From NCBI RefSeq assembly GCF_026262505.1, contig NC_067205.1, positions 23,283,585-23,347,584 of the forward strand: a DNA stretch of 64,000 bases, in the 5' to 3' direction. The DNA is from Trichomonas vaginalis G3. Taxonomy: Eukaryota > Parabasalia > Trichomonadida > Trichomonadidae. A program made the translations under genes and the position numbers. The notes under the pieces were generated by a model. It was not told the DNA's origin. It did no database searches and saw only the letters and a program-made list of their open reading frames with translations. Numbering within the stretch: position 1 is the first letter of the stretch; each line of letters starts with the position of its first letter. Shown here piece after piece: positions 9,765 through 17,414 of this stretch.

Positions 9765-9857
9765 TTCTGTTCTTACATACAAAATAAAAAAAATATTTTA
9801 AAAAAACTAGCTTTTATTTTCTATCTTAAGGAAATTCATGAATTTCATACGGAATCT

Positions 9858-9881
9858 CTTCTCTCGGTTTTCCGAGGGAAG
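9858..9881. repeat. GC-rich hairpin with 10-bp stem
   Basis: CTTCTCTCGG and CCGAGGGAAG pair over ten positions (one G-T wobble) around a TTTT loop. It stands out in an AT-rich spacer and lies just before the AGATCT-centred array. It resembles the short GC hairpins described elsewhere in both elements, though its stem is longer. Roles as a terminator, mobile palindrome or simple hairpin are all possible. Confidence 0.6.
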
Positions 9882-9918
9882 CAACCATATGCCATTTTAC
9901 TCAGATTTTTGTTGCTGA

Positions 9919-10200
9919 ATTCAATAAAAATAATGTTTATGTTAGAATGTTAGATCTAACATGTTTTCTAACCTCTTTTCTAACATGGTCTAAAACATAC
10001 AAAACTCATGAAATTTCATACGGAATTCAATAAAAATAATGTTTATGTTAGAATGTTAGATCTAACATGTTTTCTAACCTCTTTTCTAACATGGTCTAAA
10101 ACATACAAAACTCATGAAATTTCATACGGAATTCAATAAAAATATATTTTAGGGTAGAAGGTTAGATCTAACATGTTTTCTAACATGTTTTCTAACATAA
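9919..10200. repeat. 106-bp tandem repeats with AGATCT-centred palindromes
   Basis: The unit starts with ATTCAATAAAAATAATG and recurs at 9919, 10025 and 10131, a period of 106 bases; the third copy is shorter. Each unit contains the perfect palindrome GTTAGATCTAAC flanked by TTCTAACATG-type half-sites that pair with each other. The array sits directly after the stop codon of the gene at 10,205 (minus strand) and before the start of the next gene. It could end transcription, bind a regulator or serve as a methylation-controlled site, since the core contains GATC. No spacer diversity is present, so it is not a CRISPR array. Confidence 0.8.
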
Positions 10201-10204
10201 CTAT

Positions 10205-11119
10205 TTACAAGCGTTTTACATGGTATATGTTGCGATGGTTCATGACTCTAAACAATTTCGTAGCTTCTATTTCTTCTTTTAGTATGTCAAAAGTTTTAAC
10301 GATACCGAAGGTTTCTTTATATTTCTTCTTGACGTCAGATAGAAGGAAATCGTCAGCTGTTGGATAGTTTTTGTTTAGAAATTCTAACATGTTCATTTTA
10401 TCTTCTGCTGGTTTTTCTGCTTCTTTCTTTAAGTCTGCATAGTCGTTTCGCATACGTTCTATCTCTTTGACGGAGTAGTTATATTTCCTCATTGCTGCTT
10501 TACATTTAGAACATTGTGGGTTCATTTTTGCGTTATACATTGAAATTTGACCTGCTAGAACAACTAAGGCGTCAATTGCTCTCTTCATCTCAAACATAGC
10601 GGGTCTTATTTGTTCGTTCCATACTTTGCCTCTTCTATCTTCATCTCTTATCTGCCATACACATTCAGCAACTAACGAAACAAAGTTGTCGTAGGTCTTA
10701 AATTCTTCAGATTTATATATGTCAGAAACATTCTTATATACCATGTCGCAATCTTTGTCCATAACTTTATGGTTGCAATGAAATCCTAGAAACTCATAGT
10801 TTACCTTTCGTATGAACTTCTTTATTTCTACTGAGTCAGTTGCTTTGACTTCTATTTCGTCAAATTCGGGAATGGTTAGTTTTTGTTGTTGGATTTCAGG
10901 AAGTTTAGGTAGATGGTCGATGAGGTCCTGCATGTCATAAAGATACTGTTCATTTGTTTCATCTTTCGCACTACAGTCTAAATTACTTGTTAAAAGTTCT
11001 TGCTTTATCTTCTGGATTTTTGTTTCGAAAGTATATGAAGAAGGAATGAAGCTTTTCATCTCTACTAACATTGAAGTTGGGTTCATGACTAGCGAGTTTG
11101 GTGCTGTAGTTGCTAACAT
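10205..11119 (-). CDS. Hypothetical element-A protein, helical
   Basis: This 304-residue, mostly helical protein of unknown family has one CSKC pair near residue 199 and a predicted coiled segment after it (KEIERMRNDYADLKKEAEK). It lies between the GIY-YIG gene and KilA-N protein 3 on the same strand. Its leader (ATATTTTTTATTTTTATTGTAAGAAC, then ATG) is nearly identical to that of the next upstream gene, so the two are probably co-regulated. A non-structural role is inferred from the leader class only. Confidence 0.6.
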   Translation of the reverse strand: MLATTAPNSLVMNPTSMLVEMKSFIPSSYTFETKIQKIKQELLTSNLDCSAKDETNEQYLYDMQDLIDHLPKLPEIQQQKLTIPEFDEIEVKATDSVEIKKFIRKVNYEFLGFHCNHKVMDKDCDMVYKNVSDIYKSEEFKTYDNFVSLVAECVWQIRDEDRRGKVWNEQIRPAMFEMKRAIDALVVLAGQISMYNAKMNPQCSKCKAAMRKYNYSVKEIERMRNDYADLKKEAEKPAEDKMNMLEFLNKNYPTADDFLLSDVKKKYKETFGIVKTFDILKEEIEATKLFRVMNHRNIYHVKRL

Positions 11120-11206
11120 GTTCTTACAATAAAAATAAAAAATATTTTTTTAAAAAAACTAACTTTATTTTTTATTTCGGGAAAATTCATGAGTTTTGGT
11201 TGAAAA

Positions 11207-11480
11207 ATACGGTGGAGCCAAAAGTGGCTCGACCTCAAAACAAGCATTTTGTGAAGAATATAGCAACCGGAAGAAAACCGGCGGTTGGTTTTTATACAAA
11301 ATTCAAGAGTTTTAGACCATGTTAGAAAACATGTTAGAAAACATGTTAGATCTAACATTCTAACATAAACATTATTTTTGGTGTAAAATTCATGAAAATT
11401 CAAGAGTTTTAGACCATGTTAGAAAACGTGTTAGAAAACATGTTAGATCTAACATTCTAACATAAATTATATTTTTGTCG
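11207..11480. repeat. AGATCT palindrome array plus KilA-N gene remnant with hairpins
   Basis: From about 11,300 to 11,480 there are two copies of a unit with GTTAGAAAACATG half-sites, GTTAGATCTAAC and ATTCTAACATAAA. They run in the opposite orientation to the copies at 9.9-10.2 kb. Before them, 11,243-11,310 resembles part of the KilA-N gene just downstream: CATTTTGTGAAGAATATA, then a hairpin, then TTTTTATACAAA. This stretch is probably a decayed duplicate. It holds the hairpins GAGCC-AAAAGT-GGCTC (11,215-11,230) and AACCG...CGGTT (11,265-11,286). No gene is seen here. Confidence 0.65.
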
Positions 11481-11496
11481 AAAAAAAATGGTTCAT

Positions 11497-12159
11497 TTAC
11501 TCACAATATTTTTGTACAAAACGACCCCAAACTTTTAACTTCTTTTCTGCAGCTTCTAATGAAATTTTAGCGAGTTCATATTCTCTAAATTCTCTCTTTA
11601 AATCTTCTTGTTCCCATTGGTCTAGTTCGTATGGAGAATCTCTATAACCAGAACATATGTTATGTTCATGTTCTATTTGTTTTTCATGCATTTTTCTAAC
11701 TTCTTCTTCGAACAAAGGTTTTGCATTCTCTACTGTATCTTCAAGTTCTTCTTCATCTAACTTCTCATGAACTTTCTTGTCTATGGAGTCCATAATTTTT
11801 CCAACTGCTATGCAATATTTTGGAGAAGCCCACATTGCTATATAGTTTACGAGTCTTGGGTCTACATACATTCCTCTAACCTGTTTGATTTCATCCGGAA
11901 TTCCTGCTTGAAGTTTGTATAAAAAGCAACCCGCGGAATTCCGCGGGTTGGTATATTCTTCACAAAATGCCTTAAAATACTCTTCCCAGGACTTATTTTC
12001 CAACAACCTTCTAAAGTCTTTCCTAAACTGCTGACACATCTTTGTTGCATTTATATAACCATCCTTGTCTCTACGTAAGACTTCAATACCGTTGTAAGTG
12101 CCTTTTGTGAATGTTTCGCCATTAGATTTGTTCGTGAACGTTTTTGCTTCGACTGTCAT
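11497..12159 (-). CDS. KilA-N domain protein 3
   Basis: This 220-residue KilA-N protein has an N-terminal beta hairpin (NGIEVLRRDKDGYINATKMC) and the typical YINAT and LVNYIAMWASPKYCIAVGKIMDSI motifs. A long charged coiled C-terminus follows. The start at 12159 is preferred over the longer open frame because the T-rich leader ending TTGTAAGAACAGT immediately precedes it. A perfect 22-base palindrome (11,928-11,949) lies inside the coding sequence and encodes NPRNSAG between two halves of the KilA-N domain; it looks like an inserted palindrome that kept the frame. It is likely a DNA-binding regulator. Confidence 0.75.
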   Translation of the reverse strand: MTVEAKTFTNKSNGETFTKGTYNGIEVLRRDKDGYINATKMCQQFRKDFRRLLENKSWEEYFKAFCEEYTNPRNSAGCFLYKLQAGIPDEIKQVRGMYVDPRLVNYIAMWASPKYCIAVGKIMDSIDKKVHEKLDEEELEDTVENAKPLFEEEVRKMHEKQIEHEHNICSGYRDSPYELDQWEQEDLKREFREYELAKISLEAAEKKLKVWGRFVQKYCE

Positions 12160-12284
12160 ACTGTTCTTACAATAAAAATAAAAAATATTTTTTGGTGGGA
12201 CGTCGGACATTCGTTTGTGGCTTAACCGTCGGACCACAACGATAAAAATCTCATTTTAACTCACTTTTTTTCTATCTTAAGGAA

Positions 12285-12358
12285 ATTCATGAAAATTCAT
12301 GAGGGTAGAAAAGAGGGTAGAAAACGGGGTAGATATACCCTTCTACCCTAAAATATAT
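12285..12358. repeat. Variant palindrome GGGTAGATATACCC
   Basis: This spacer has the same layout as the GTTAGATCTAAC arrays (ATTCATGA..., repeated half-sites, central palindrome, AAATATATTTTT). The half-sites here read GGGTAGA and the centre reads GGGTAGATATACCC. Both arms changed together, so pairing is kept while the GATC core is lost. It lies four bases after the stop of the 12,362-13,222 gene on the minus strand. Confidence 0.7.
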
Positions 12359-12361
12359 TTT

Positions 12362-13222
12362 TCAATACTTTTTCAGCACTTCTCCGTAGTTATATATGAA
12401 AGACAATTCGAGATAAAAGTCGTAGTACAATGGAACAATATGTTGCACACCATTTGTTGTGAACCAAACTTGAAAGTCAGAGAAACTGTTACTAGGTGGT
12501 TCGTAGAATTTAGAAGCAAAGTCATAAAAGTCCTTACCAATACAAAGAAAACTATTGTTGCTTGAACTGAAACTTGCATGACACATGACATTTTGAGGGT
12601 CAAACACGTTTCTATAAACTGTCAAATCTGTTGGTGGGCGTATAAACCAGAACGGACCGTCAGGTGGTAATGGTTCGTTCTGGTTTAGTAACCGAAGAAA
12701 TTGTGCCCAAGAACGTTTGTCTACTTGCCAAAATAAAAACTGTGTATCTCTTGGAGGGTTATTTTCAATCCTTTGAAATGAAACTGTGGAGTTCATCTTG
12801 TCATATTCTAGTTTCAGATAGTATGTTCCATTTAGTAAAGAATCGTATTTTTCTTGAAATTCCCAGTAGTATTTGTTTATTTGAGTTTGAAAGTCATTTA
12901 GAGTCTTCTCAAGACTTTCGTCTGAACGAACCGTAAAGATTCTCATTTCGTCAAATTTGTCTAGTAGACCATCATGACCTCTATACTGACCGTGAAAATA
13001 TACTGCAAACATAAACGCGTTAGTTCTTTTTGAAAACAAAACTCTTCTAAATCCTATTGCCTTTGCATCTGAAGGACTTTGAAGCCAACGAATTGGAAAG
13101 TCAAAGCGGTAGGAGCCGGATGAAATTTCTTCATCTGATATAGTCCTACCCGCATTTGTAAAGATATAGTCTAACGGTTTTGTATCTGCTACTTTTGTTC
13201 TTTGTTTTTCAACCTGAAACAT
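12362..13222 (-). CDS. Paralogous late-type protein, copy 1
   Basis: This 286-residue protein is paralogous to the product of 17,415-18,263. The two align throughout: TKPLDYIFTNAG against TKPLDELFTNVG, DAKAIGFRR against VTKAIGFRR, and FSDFQVWFTTNG against ISDFQVWFTTDG. They end in a strand pair LELSFIYNY. The closing pattern is like that of single-jelly-roll vertex proteins. The leader TTTTTACATATATTAA before the ATG belongs to the structural-gene class. I infer a virion component, perhaps a second vertex or spike protein, without a firm family match. Confidence 0.6.
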   Translation of the reverse strand: MFQVEKQRTKVADTKPLDYIFTNAGRTISDEEISSGSYRFDFPIRWLQSPSDAKAIGFRRVLFSKRTNAFMFAVYFHGQYRGHDGLLDKFDEMRIFTVRSDESLEKTLNDFQTQINKYYWEFQEKYDSLLNGTYYLKLEYDKMNSTVSFQRIENNPPRDTQFLFWQVDKRSWAQFLRLLNQNEPLPPDGPFWFIRPPTDLTVYRNVFDPQNVMCHASFSSSNNSFLCIGKDFYDFASKFYEPPSNSFSDFQVWFTTNGVQHIVPLYYDFYLELSFIYNYGEVLKKY

Positions 13223-13292
13223 TTAATATATGTAAAAATATACTGTTTTAAAAAAAATGTTTTAAAAAAGTATGCCATTTCATATTTCTCAT

Positions 13293-14012
13293 CTAACAAA
13301 CAAGTTGTCTGACTGCTCGAGGGTTAGGTTGGTATCGTTCGAACTTCACGCTTACAATTCCTTCAATTGCATTCAAAATGTCTGAGTCGGAGTCAACCAT
13401 TTGTTCTCTCTTTGTAGTCTTGAAAGCGTCAAGAAGCATTGCAGCTGTTGTGACATTGCCATGCGCATAGTATATATGACCGTCCAAATCTGTTACGGTT
13501 AGTCTGAGATTGTGTCCTTTCTTATTTCCGTCTTGAATTGCAGCAAGTACTCCCATGAAGCCTTCTTTGTTCTTTCCTTCGTCAAAGTTTACTGTAAAGG
13601 TTCGACCAGATGTAATTTGACTTCTAACTTCACGATACTTCTCATATGCATATCTTGTTCTTTCCATGGGAGCATGTTTGTCTTCACCCTTCCCTTTTTT
13701 CCTTCTCAAAGGATGCAATTGTTCGTCATGTTTCCAGTAGAATCTGGCAAAGCCGTCGTGTCCTTCAACCTGTGGCTCAGTAACATTGAAAGGCATATCC
13801 ATAAGACGTTCTTCTTCTAACCTCTCTAGTCTGTTTGGATAATTGGCGCGCGCTGTTTCCAAGTCCATCTCGTAGCGAAGACCAGACAATTTGTCATAGA
13901 CTTTTATGGGTCTTCCCTTCCTATATTTAAACTTCTTCGAAACTCTCCAACCATATCTTTGCAACTCTGCTTTTATTCTAGCAGACCTTCTGTCCATTCT
14001 ATATGGGGGCAT
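13293..14012 (-). CDS. Hypothetical basic element-A protein
   Basis: This 239-residue, strongly basic protein is rich in R, K and Y. Its N-terminus (MPPYRMDRRSARIKAEL) and mid segment (PLRRKKGKGEDK) suit nucleic-acid binding. A C-terminal part of about 90 residues (GRTFTVNFDEGKNKEGFMG onward) looks folded and resembles nothing I recognise. The leader ACATTTTTTTATTTTTATAAAA is of the non-structural class. It could be a core or genome-binding protein. Confidence 0.55.
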   Translation of the reverse strand: MPPYRMDRRSARIKAELQRYGWRVSKKFKYRKGRPIKVYDKLSGLRYEMDLETARANYPNRLERLEEERLMDMPFNVTEPQVEGHDGFARFYWKHDEQLHPLRRKKGKGEDKHAPMERTRYAYEKYREVRSQITSGRTFTVNFDEGKNKEGFMGVLAAIQDGNKKGHNLRLTVTDLDGHIYYAHGNVTTAAMLLDAFKTTKREQMVDSDSDILNAIEGIVSVKFERYQPNPRAVRQLVC

Positions 14013-14042
14013 TTTTATAAAAATAAAAAAATGTTTTTTCCT

Positions 14043-14627
14043 TTACTTAACATAACCACCGGCTACCATAAGTCTTTGACGCCAACCCATACCAGCTAAT
14101 GAAGGTTGAGTTGGTTTAGTTTGGAAACTAAACTTTGGTTTTGGTTTATCTTCAGTTTTTGGTTTTTCTTCTTCTATCGGTTTTTCGTCACTTTTCGGTT
14201 CCTCTGACTTTACCTCACTTGCAGGTATGGTTGTGTCGTCAACATCTTCATAAATATCATATGCCATCTGTCTTTGTTTTCCTTTCAACTTTTTGTGTTT
14301 GTTGTAAAGTTTAGAATATTTCGACTCTAAGTCAATGAGATGTTCTATAATGAACTGTTGGTCAGTGAAGTAAACTTTTCCATCTGTTGTCTCGAAAGCT
14401 CCTTCAGACTTCAATATTTTATTTGTGAGAGTCTGTTTCTTTTTTGAGATACTAGCCGTTCCATTTCTATGAAAAGTGACTTTATAGTTAGGGTTTGTAT
14501 TTCCAGACCTGGCACTTTCTATTATTGAATTTTTCTCTTCATCTGTAAGTTCTTTGACAGGTTTTGACAATGGTTCTGAACTTTTTGTTTGTGGTGTCAA
14601 ATCTACCGTTTCAACTTCTTCGGTCAT
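14043..14627 (-). CDS. Hypothetical late-type protein with low-complexity tail
   Basis: This 194-residue protein has an ordered N-terminal region (residues 30-120) followed by a P/K/E-rich tail (EEPKSDEKPIEEEKPKTEDKP) and a short C-terminal GMGWRQRLMVAGGYVK. The leader TTTTTTACTGAGATGAA before the ATG is the same as that of the 51-residue gene just upstream. This points to co-expression with structural genes. The family is unknown. Confidence 0.55.
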   Translation of the reverse strand: MTEEVETVDLTPQTKSSEPLSKPVKELTDEEKNSIIESARSGNTNPNYKVTFHRNGTASISKKKQTLTNKILKSEGAFETTDGKVYFTDQQFIIEHLIDLESKYSKLYNKHKKLKGKQRQMAYDIYEDVDDTTIPASEVKSEEPKSDEKPIEEEKPKTEDKPKPKFSFQTKPTQPSLAGMGWRQRLMVAGGYVK

Positions 14628-14646
14628 TTCATCTCAGTAAAAAATT

Positions 14647-14802
14647 TTAGTTTGGTTTGTTTTCAACTGGTTGTTTAGGTTTTTTAAGTCGGTCTAAAAC
14701 TTCCTGAGGTATAGGAAGAACTTGACAAACACGTGGTTGTGTAACTACTGGAAGTCGACAAATCCATCTTGAACCCATTTGTCTCAATGCTGTATTGTTC
14801 AT
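14647..14802 (-). CDS. Short late-type protein (51 aa)
   Basis: This small open frame begins MNNTALRQMGSRWICR and is proline-rich in its second half. Its leader, TTTTTTTACTGAGATGAA directly followed by ATG, is almost identical to that of the neighbouring 194-residue gene. That is the main evidence that it is expressed. It starts 19 bases after the stop of the upstream 133-residue gene. A short virion peptide is possible. Confidence 0.45.
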   Translation of the reverse strand: MNNTALRQMGSRWICRLPVVTQPRVCQVLPIPQEVLDRLKKPKQPVENKPN

Positions 14803-14821
14803 TTCATCTCAGTAAAAAAAT

Positions 14822-15223
14822 TTACATTCCCCACGTTTGAGGCGGTTGCGGTTGGTTGTTGTTTACCCACTGTTGTGCATGGTTATATCCTCTGTTAAAG
14901 AATCTTTCACCTTGGTCCATATAGTGCCCTGCTTGGTTATAGTAGTCATTTGCTTTGTTATAGTAGTTTCCTGCTTGTCTTCCTACATTGTCCATCCATC
15001 CTTGAACTTTTCCTCTTGTTTCAGGATTTGGAATAAGATTTGCTGCATCTCGTGCTACATCCCAACCTTTCTGTACAGTTTGTATAATAGGCTGTGCTTT
15101 CTCTTTCAGTATACCTAATGTACTCAAAATCTTCCTTCCAATTCCAAATGCACCTCTGGCTAGTGTTCCCACTGCGGGCAAAAATCTGGATGCAACTCCT
15201 GCTAATGCGCCAAATAAACCCAT
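14822..15223 (-). CDS. Amphipathic pVI-like small virion protein
   Basis: This 133-residue protein begins MGLFGALAGVASRFLPAV, a glycine/alanine-rich amphipathic helix after an MG start that could be N-myristoylated. A tyrosine/asparagine-rich helical middle (YYNKANDYYNQAGHYMDQG) and a PQPPQTWGM end follow. The layout is like the membrane-active minor capsid proteins (pVI-type) of adenovirus-like elements. It is divergent from the integrase gene, with 17 bases between the two ATGs. The role is inferred from the helix type and leader class. Confidence 0.5.
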   Translation of the reverse strand: MGLFGALAGVASRFLPAVGTLARGAFGIGRKILSTLGILKEKAQPIIQTVQKGWDVARDAANLIPNPETRGKVQGWMDNVGRQAGNYYNKANDYYNQAGHYMDQGERFFNRGYNHAQQWVNNNQPQPPQTWGM

Positions 15224-15240
15224 TTCTTATGGGTTAAAAA

Positions 15241-16200
15241 ATGACGAATCCAAACAAGGACCCCTATGTTTCTAAGGCAACAAAGAAAGCACTCATGATA
15301 AAAATCTTTAGTTCAACACCAAATGCTTGGTTTATGGATATCTTGGAAAACATTCCGAGGTATAGAGAAGATGGACCTCCATACTGGCTAATATTTGTCG
15401 GTCAAAACACAAGATACTGTGAAGCCATACCATTACAGTCCAAAAATATTTTAGATGTGAAAACTGCTTTGACAATATTCGTTGACAAATACCATCCAAC
15501 AAAACTGACATCTGACTGTGAAAGTTCTTTCAAATCAGACGATATTAAAAACTATCTGCGTTCAAAAAATGTAAACCAATATTTCATTGTCGACCAAAAC
15601 CATTCTGCTCTTGGTGTCATTGACAGTTGTATAAAAATCTTAAGAGACTTAAACCAACCACAAGGTGGTGAAGCAAATGAAATGTCATATGACGACAAAT
15701 ATAGACACTTCTCCCAGGCAAAGATGAGACAAGTTTTAAATATTTACAATAGCCGTAAACAAAAAGGTTTGGGAAACCACTCCCCCGAAGAAATGAAAAA
15801 CAACCCTGACTTAGAGAAAGACTATATATTTAATAGTTTAGTCAAAAGAGACAAACAAGAAAGAATGCCAGGCTTCAAACTTAAGAAAGGTGACAAAGTA
15901 AAAATAGAAATACCTAAACGCGACCCATATGAAAATACTATTGACTATGACAACAATGGGAACTCGACAGGTACTCGCATTCGTGTTCGTAAAAATAGAA
16001 GAAAGTATACAAGAGAATATTATGAAGTTTTAGGCAAACGTGGCAAAATGTACAGACTGCAAGCAGAAGATAAAACTACTATTGTCAGACCTCGTTTCAA
16101 ACTTGTTAAGGTTCAAGGTGGTATATTTTCAAAGACAGTTCCTAACAAATATAAGACAACTCCTGACGAATATGCTAAAGAAGTTGAAAATGACGACTAA
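15241..16200 (+). CDS. Retroviral-type (RVE) Polinton integrase
   Basis: This 319-residue integrase would insert element DNA into the host genome. The catalytic core spans about residues 25-150, with acidic positions in WFMDILENI and LTSDCESSFKS and a third conserved region around QNHSALGVIDSCIK. A C-terminal basic SH3/chromo-like part follows (FKLKKGDKVKIEI, then RVRKNRRKYTREYYEV). Element B carries a homologue at 52,260-53,780. The start is divergent from the pVI-like gene. The last four bases overlap the fibre gene on the other strand. Confidence 0.8.
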   Translation: MTNPNKDPYVSKATKKALMIKIFSSTPNAWFMDILENIPRYREDGPPYWLIFVGQNTRYCEAIPLQSKNILDVKTALTIFVDKYHPTKLTSDCESSFKSDDIKNYLRSKNVNQYFIVDQNHSALGVIDSCIKILRDLNQPQGGEANEMSYDDKYRHFSQAKMRQVLNIYNSRKQKGLGNHSPEEMKNNPDLEKDYIFNSLVKRDKQERMPGFKLKKGDKVKIEIPKRDPYENTIDYDNNGNSTGTRIRVRKNRRKYTREYYEVLGKRGKMYRLQAEDKTTIVRPRFKLVKVQGGIFSKTVPNKYKTTPDEYAKEVENDD

Positions 16201-17396
16201 GCATTTCTATACCATGCGTAAACTGTCATGTAAGGTGGCATGTATTCTTTACTTTGTCCCGTTGTTTGCGTATATCCTGTAACGCGATGTGTATGGCTTC
16301 CTCCTCCCTGCGTGTCATCCCAGTAACAATTTATAGCAAACTTAACCTCGTCTTTAACATCATATCCTTTACCTTTTATCATTCCTGTCCAATCCCAATA
16401 TCTATGCTTATGCCAACCTGCTTCAGATGTAGTTAAATCTACGTAGTGACTATGTGCAGGTAGATTTTCACCCGAAATCGTTTTACTTCCACCTGTTTCC
16501 TTTGAAGAGTTTGCACAATACAAAAACCTGTCGACTATTTGAGTCCAAGTTCCGAGACCAAGTACTACTTCTGGTCTGGTAGAGTTCATTGACGTATAAA
16601 TAGAACCTATAGGATATAATGTTTGAAGTATTTCTGTCTTTAATGTTTGAAGCTCTGTTTTGTCTGCTTTTTTATATAACTTTTCTTCAAGTTCATTTAC
16701 GTCAGAGATGCTATGTCTATGATATTTTTGTGGGTATGTTCCTTCTGTCCATGTGAAAATATACTCTTTTGTTGCATCTACATATCCTTTTATCCATGTC
16801 GAGTCTGCTTTTGTATTCCTTAACTCTGTAACACCTTTCTCAAGCTCTTTCAACTGTTGTCCATCTTCCATTAAACCTCTGGTATGACTTGAAACCGTTT
16901 GTGCCAACATATCTACAGTTTCTTTGTCAGCTTTAAGGTCTAAACATTCTGAAACCCACCCTGTATTGGCTTTACCTTCTAAAATCTTCGATGTCCGTTC
17001 ATGGTACCATTCAACCATTTTTTTAATTTCTTCATCTTTTTCATCCACATATTCCTTATCTGCCTTCTTCACTAACCCACTAGCCACATATGCTATTGCA
17101 TCGTCTACATACTCTTTGTCAGCTTTGTTGTCAATATCTGCTTTCAAAAGAAGTTCATCTATAGGTTTCTCGTTTAAAGTTCTTTTTGTTGGATTTATAC
17201 AAACAGTATGGTTCTTATTGTCTTGAAACAGAAACTCATCTGTCATTGGGTTTATCGTCAGTTTTAAGTTTCCTTCTTTCAATGACTCAGATATCTTAGA
17301 ATAGTTTGAAAAGTTTGTTGTGTTCTTATTTAGAGCTTGTACAATGAGTTGTCGGTTGTGTTGTATTTCTCTCATAGACGCTGTTTCTTTCGACAT
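16197..17396 (-). CDS. Phage-like tail fibre protein with collar/baseplate-type tip
   Basis: This 399-residue fibre-like protein has an N-terminal head of about 90 residues. A shaft follows with KADKEYVD-type repeats (KADKEYVDDAIAYV, KADKEYVDEKDEEI, LKADKETVDML). The tip starts near YPIGSIYTSMNSTRP and ends MPPYMTVYAWYR, with GLGTWTQIVDRFLY and ENLPAHSHY. That tip is the tail-collar/baseplate structural domain familiar from phage fibres. In a Polinton it would mediate attachment. The tip is close to identical to that of element B at 57,544-57,900, unlike the other shared genes. It is divergent from the 17,415 gene with 18 bases between starts. Confidence 0.8.
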   Translation of the reverse strand: MSKETASMREIQHNRQLIVQALNKNTTNFSNYSKISESLKEGNLKLTINPMTDEFLFQDNKNHTVCINPTKRTLNEKPIDELLLKADIDNKADKEYVDDAIAYVASGLVKKADKEYVDEKDEEIKKMVEWYHERTSKILEGKANTGWVSECLDLKADKETVDMLAQTVSSHTRGLMEDGQQLKELEKGVTELRNTKADSTWIKGYVDATKEYIFTWTEGTYPQKYHRHSISDVNELEEKLYKKADKTELQTLKTEILQTLYPIGSIYTSMNSTRPEVVLGLGTWTQIVDRFLYCANSSKETGGSKTISGENLPAHSHYVDLTTSEAGWHKHRYWDWTGMIKGKGYDVKDEVKFAINCYWDDTQGGGSHTHRVTGYTQTTGQSKEYMPPYMTVYAWYRNA

Positions 17397-17414
17397 TTTT
17401 ATTCTAGATAAAAT
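17397..17414. promoter_or_regulatory. 18-bp bidirectional late-type promoter
   Basis: The fibre gene (minus) and the paralogue at 17,415 (plus) start 18 bases apart. The spacer TTTTATTCTAGATAAAAT reads as a TTTTAT...TAAA-type leader on both strands. It closely matches the 18-base spacer at 3,204-3,221 between two other divergent genes. Such a small space can hold only a core promoter, so transcription probably starts at or next to the start codon. Confidence 0.5.

Noticed and set aside
9919-10200. CRISPR-like array
   Set aside because: Repeats are tandem 106-base units without distinct spacers, in a eukaryote-type context, and no cas genes are present.
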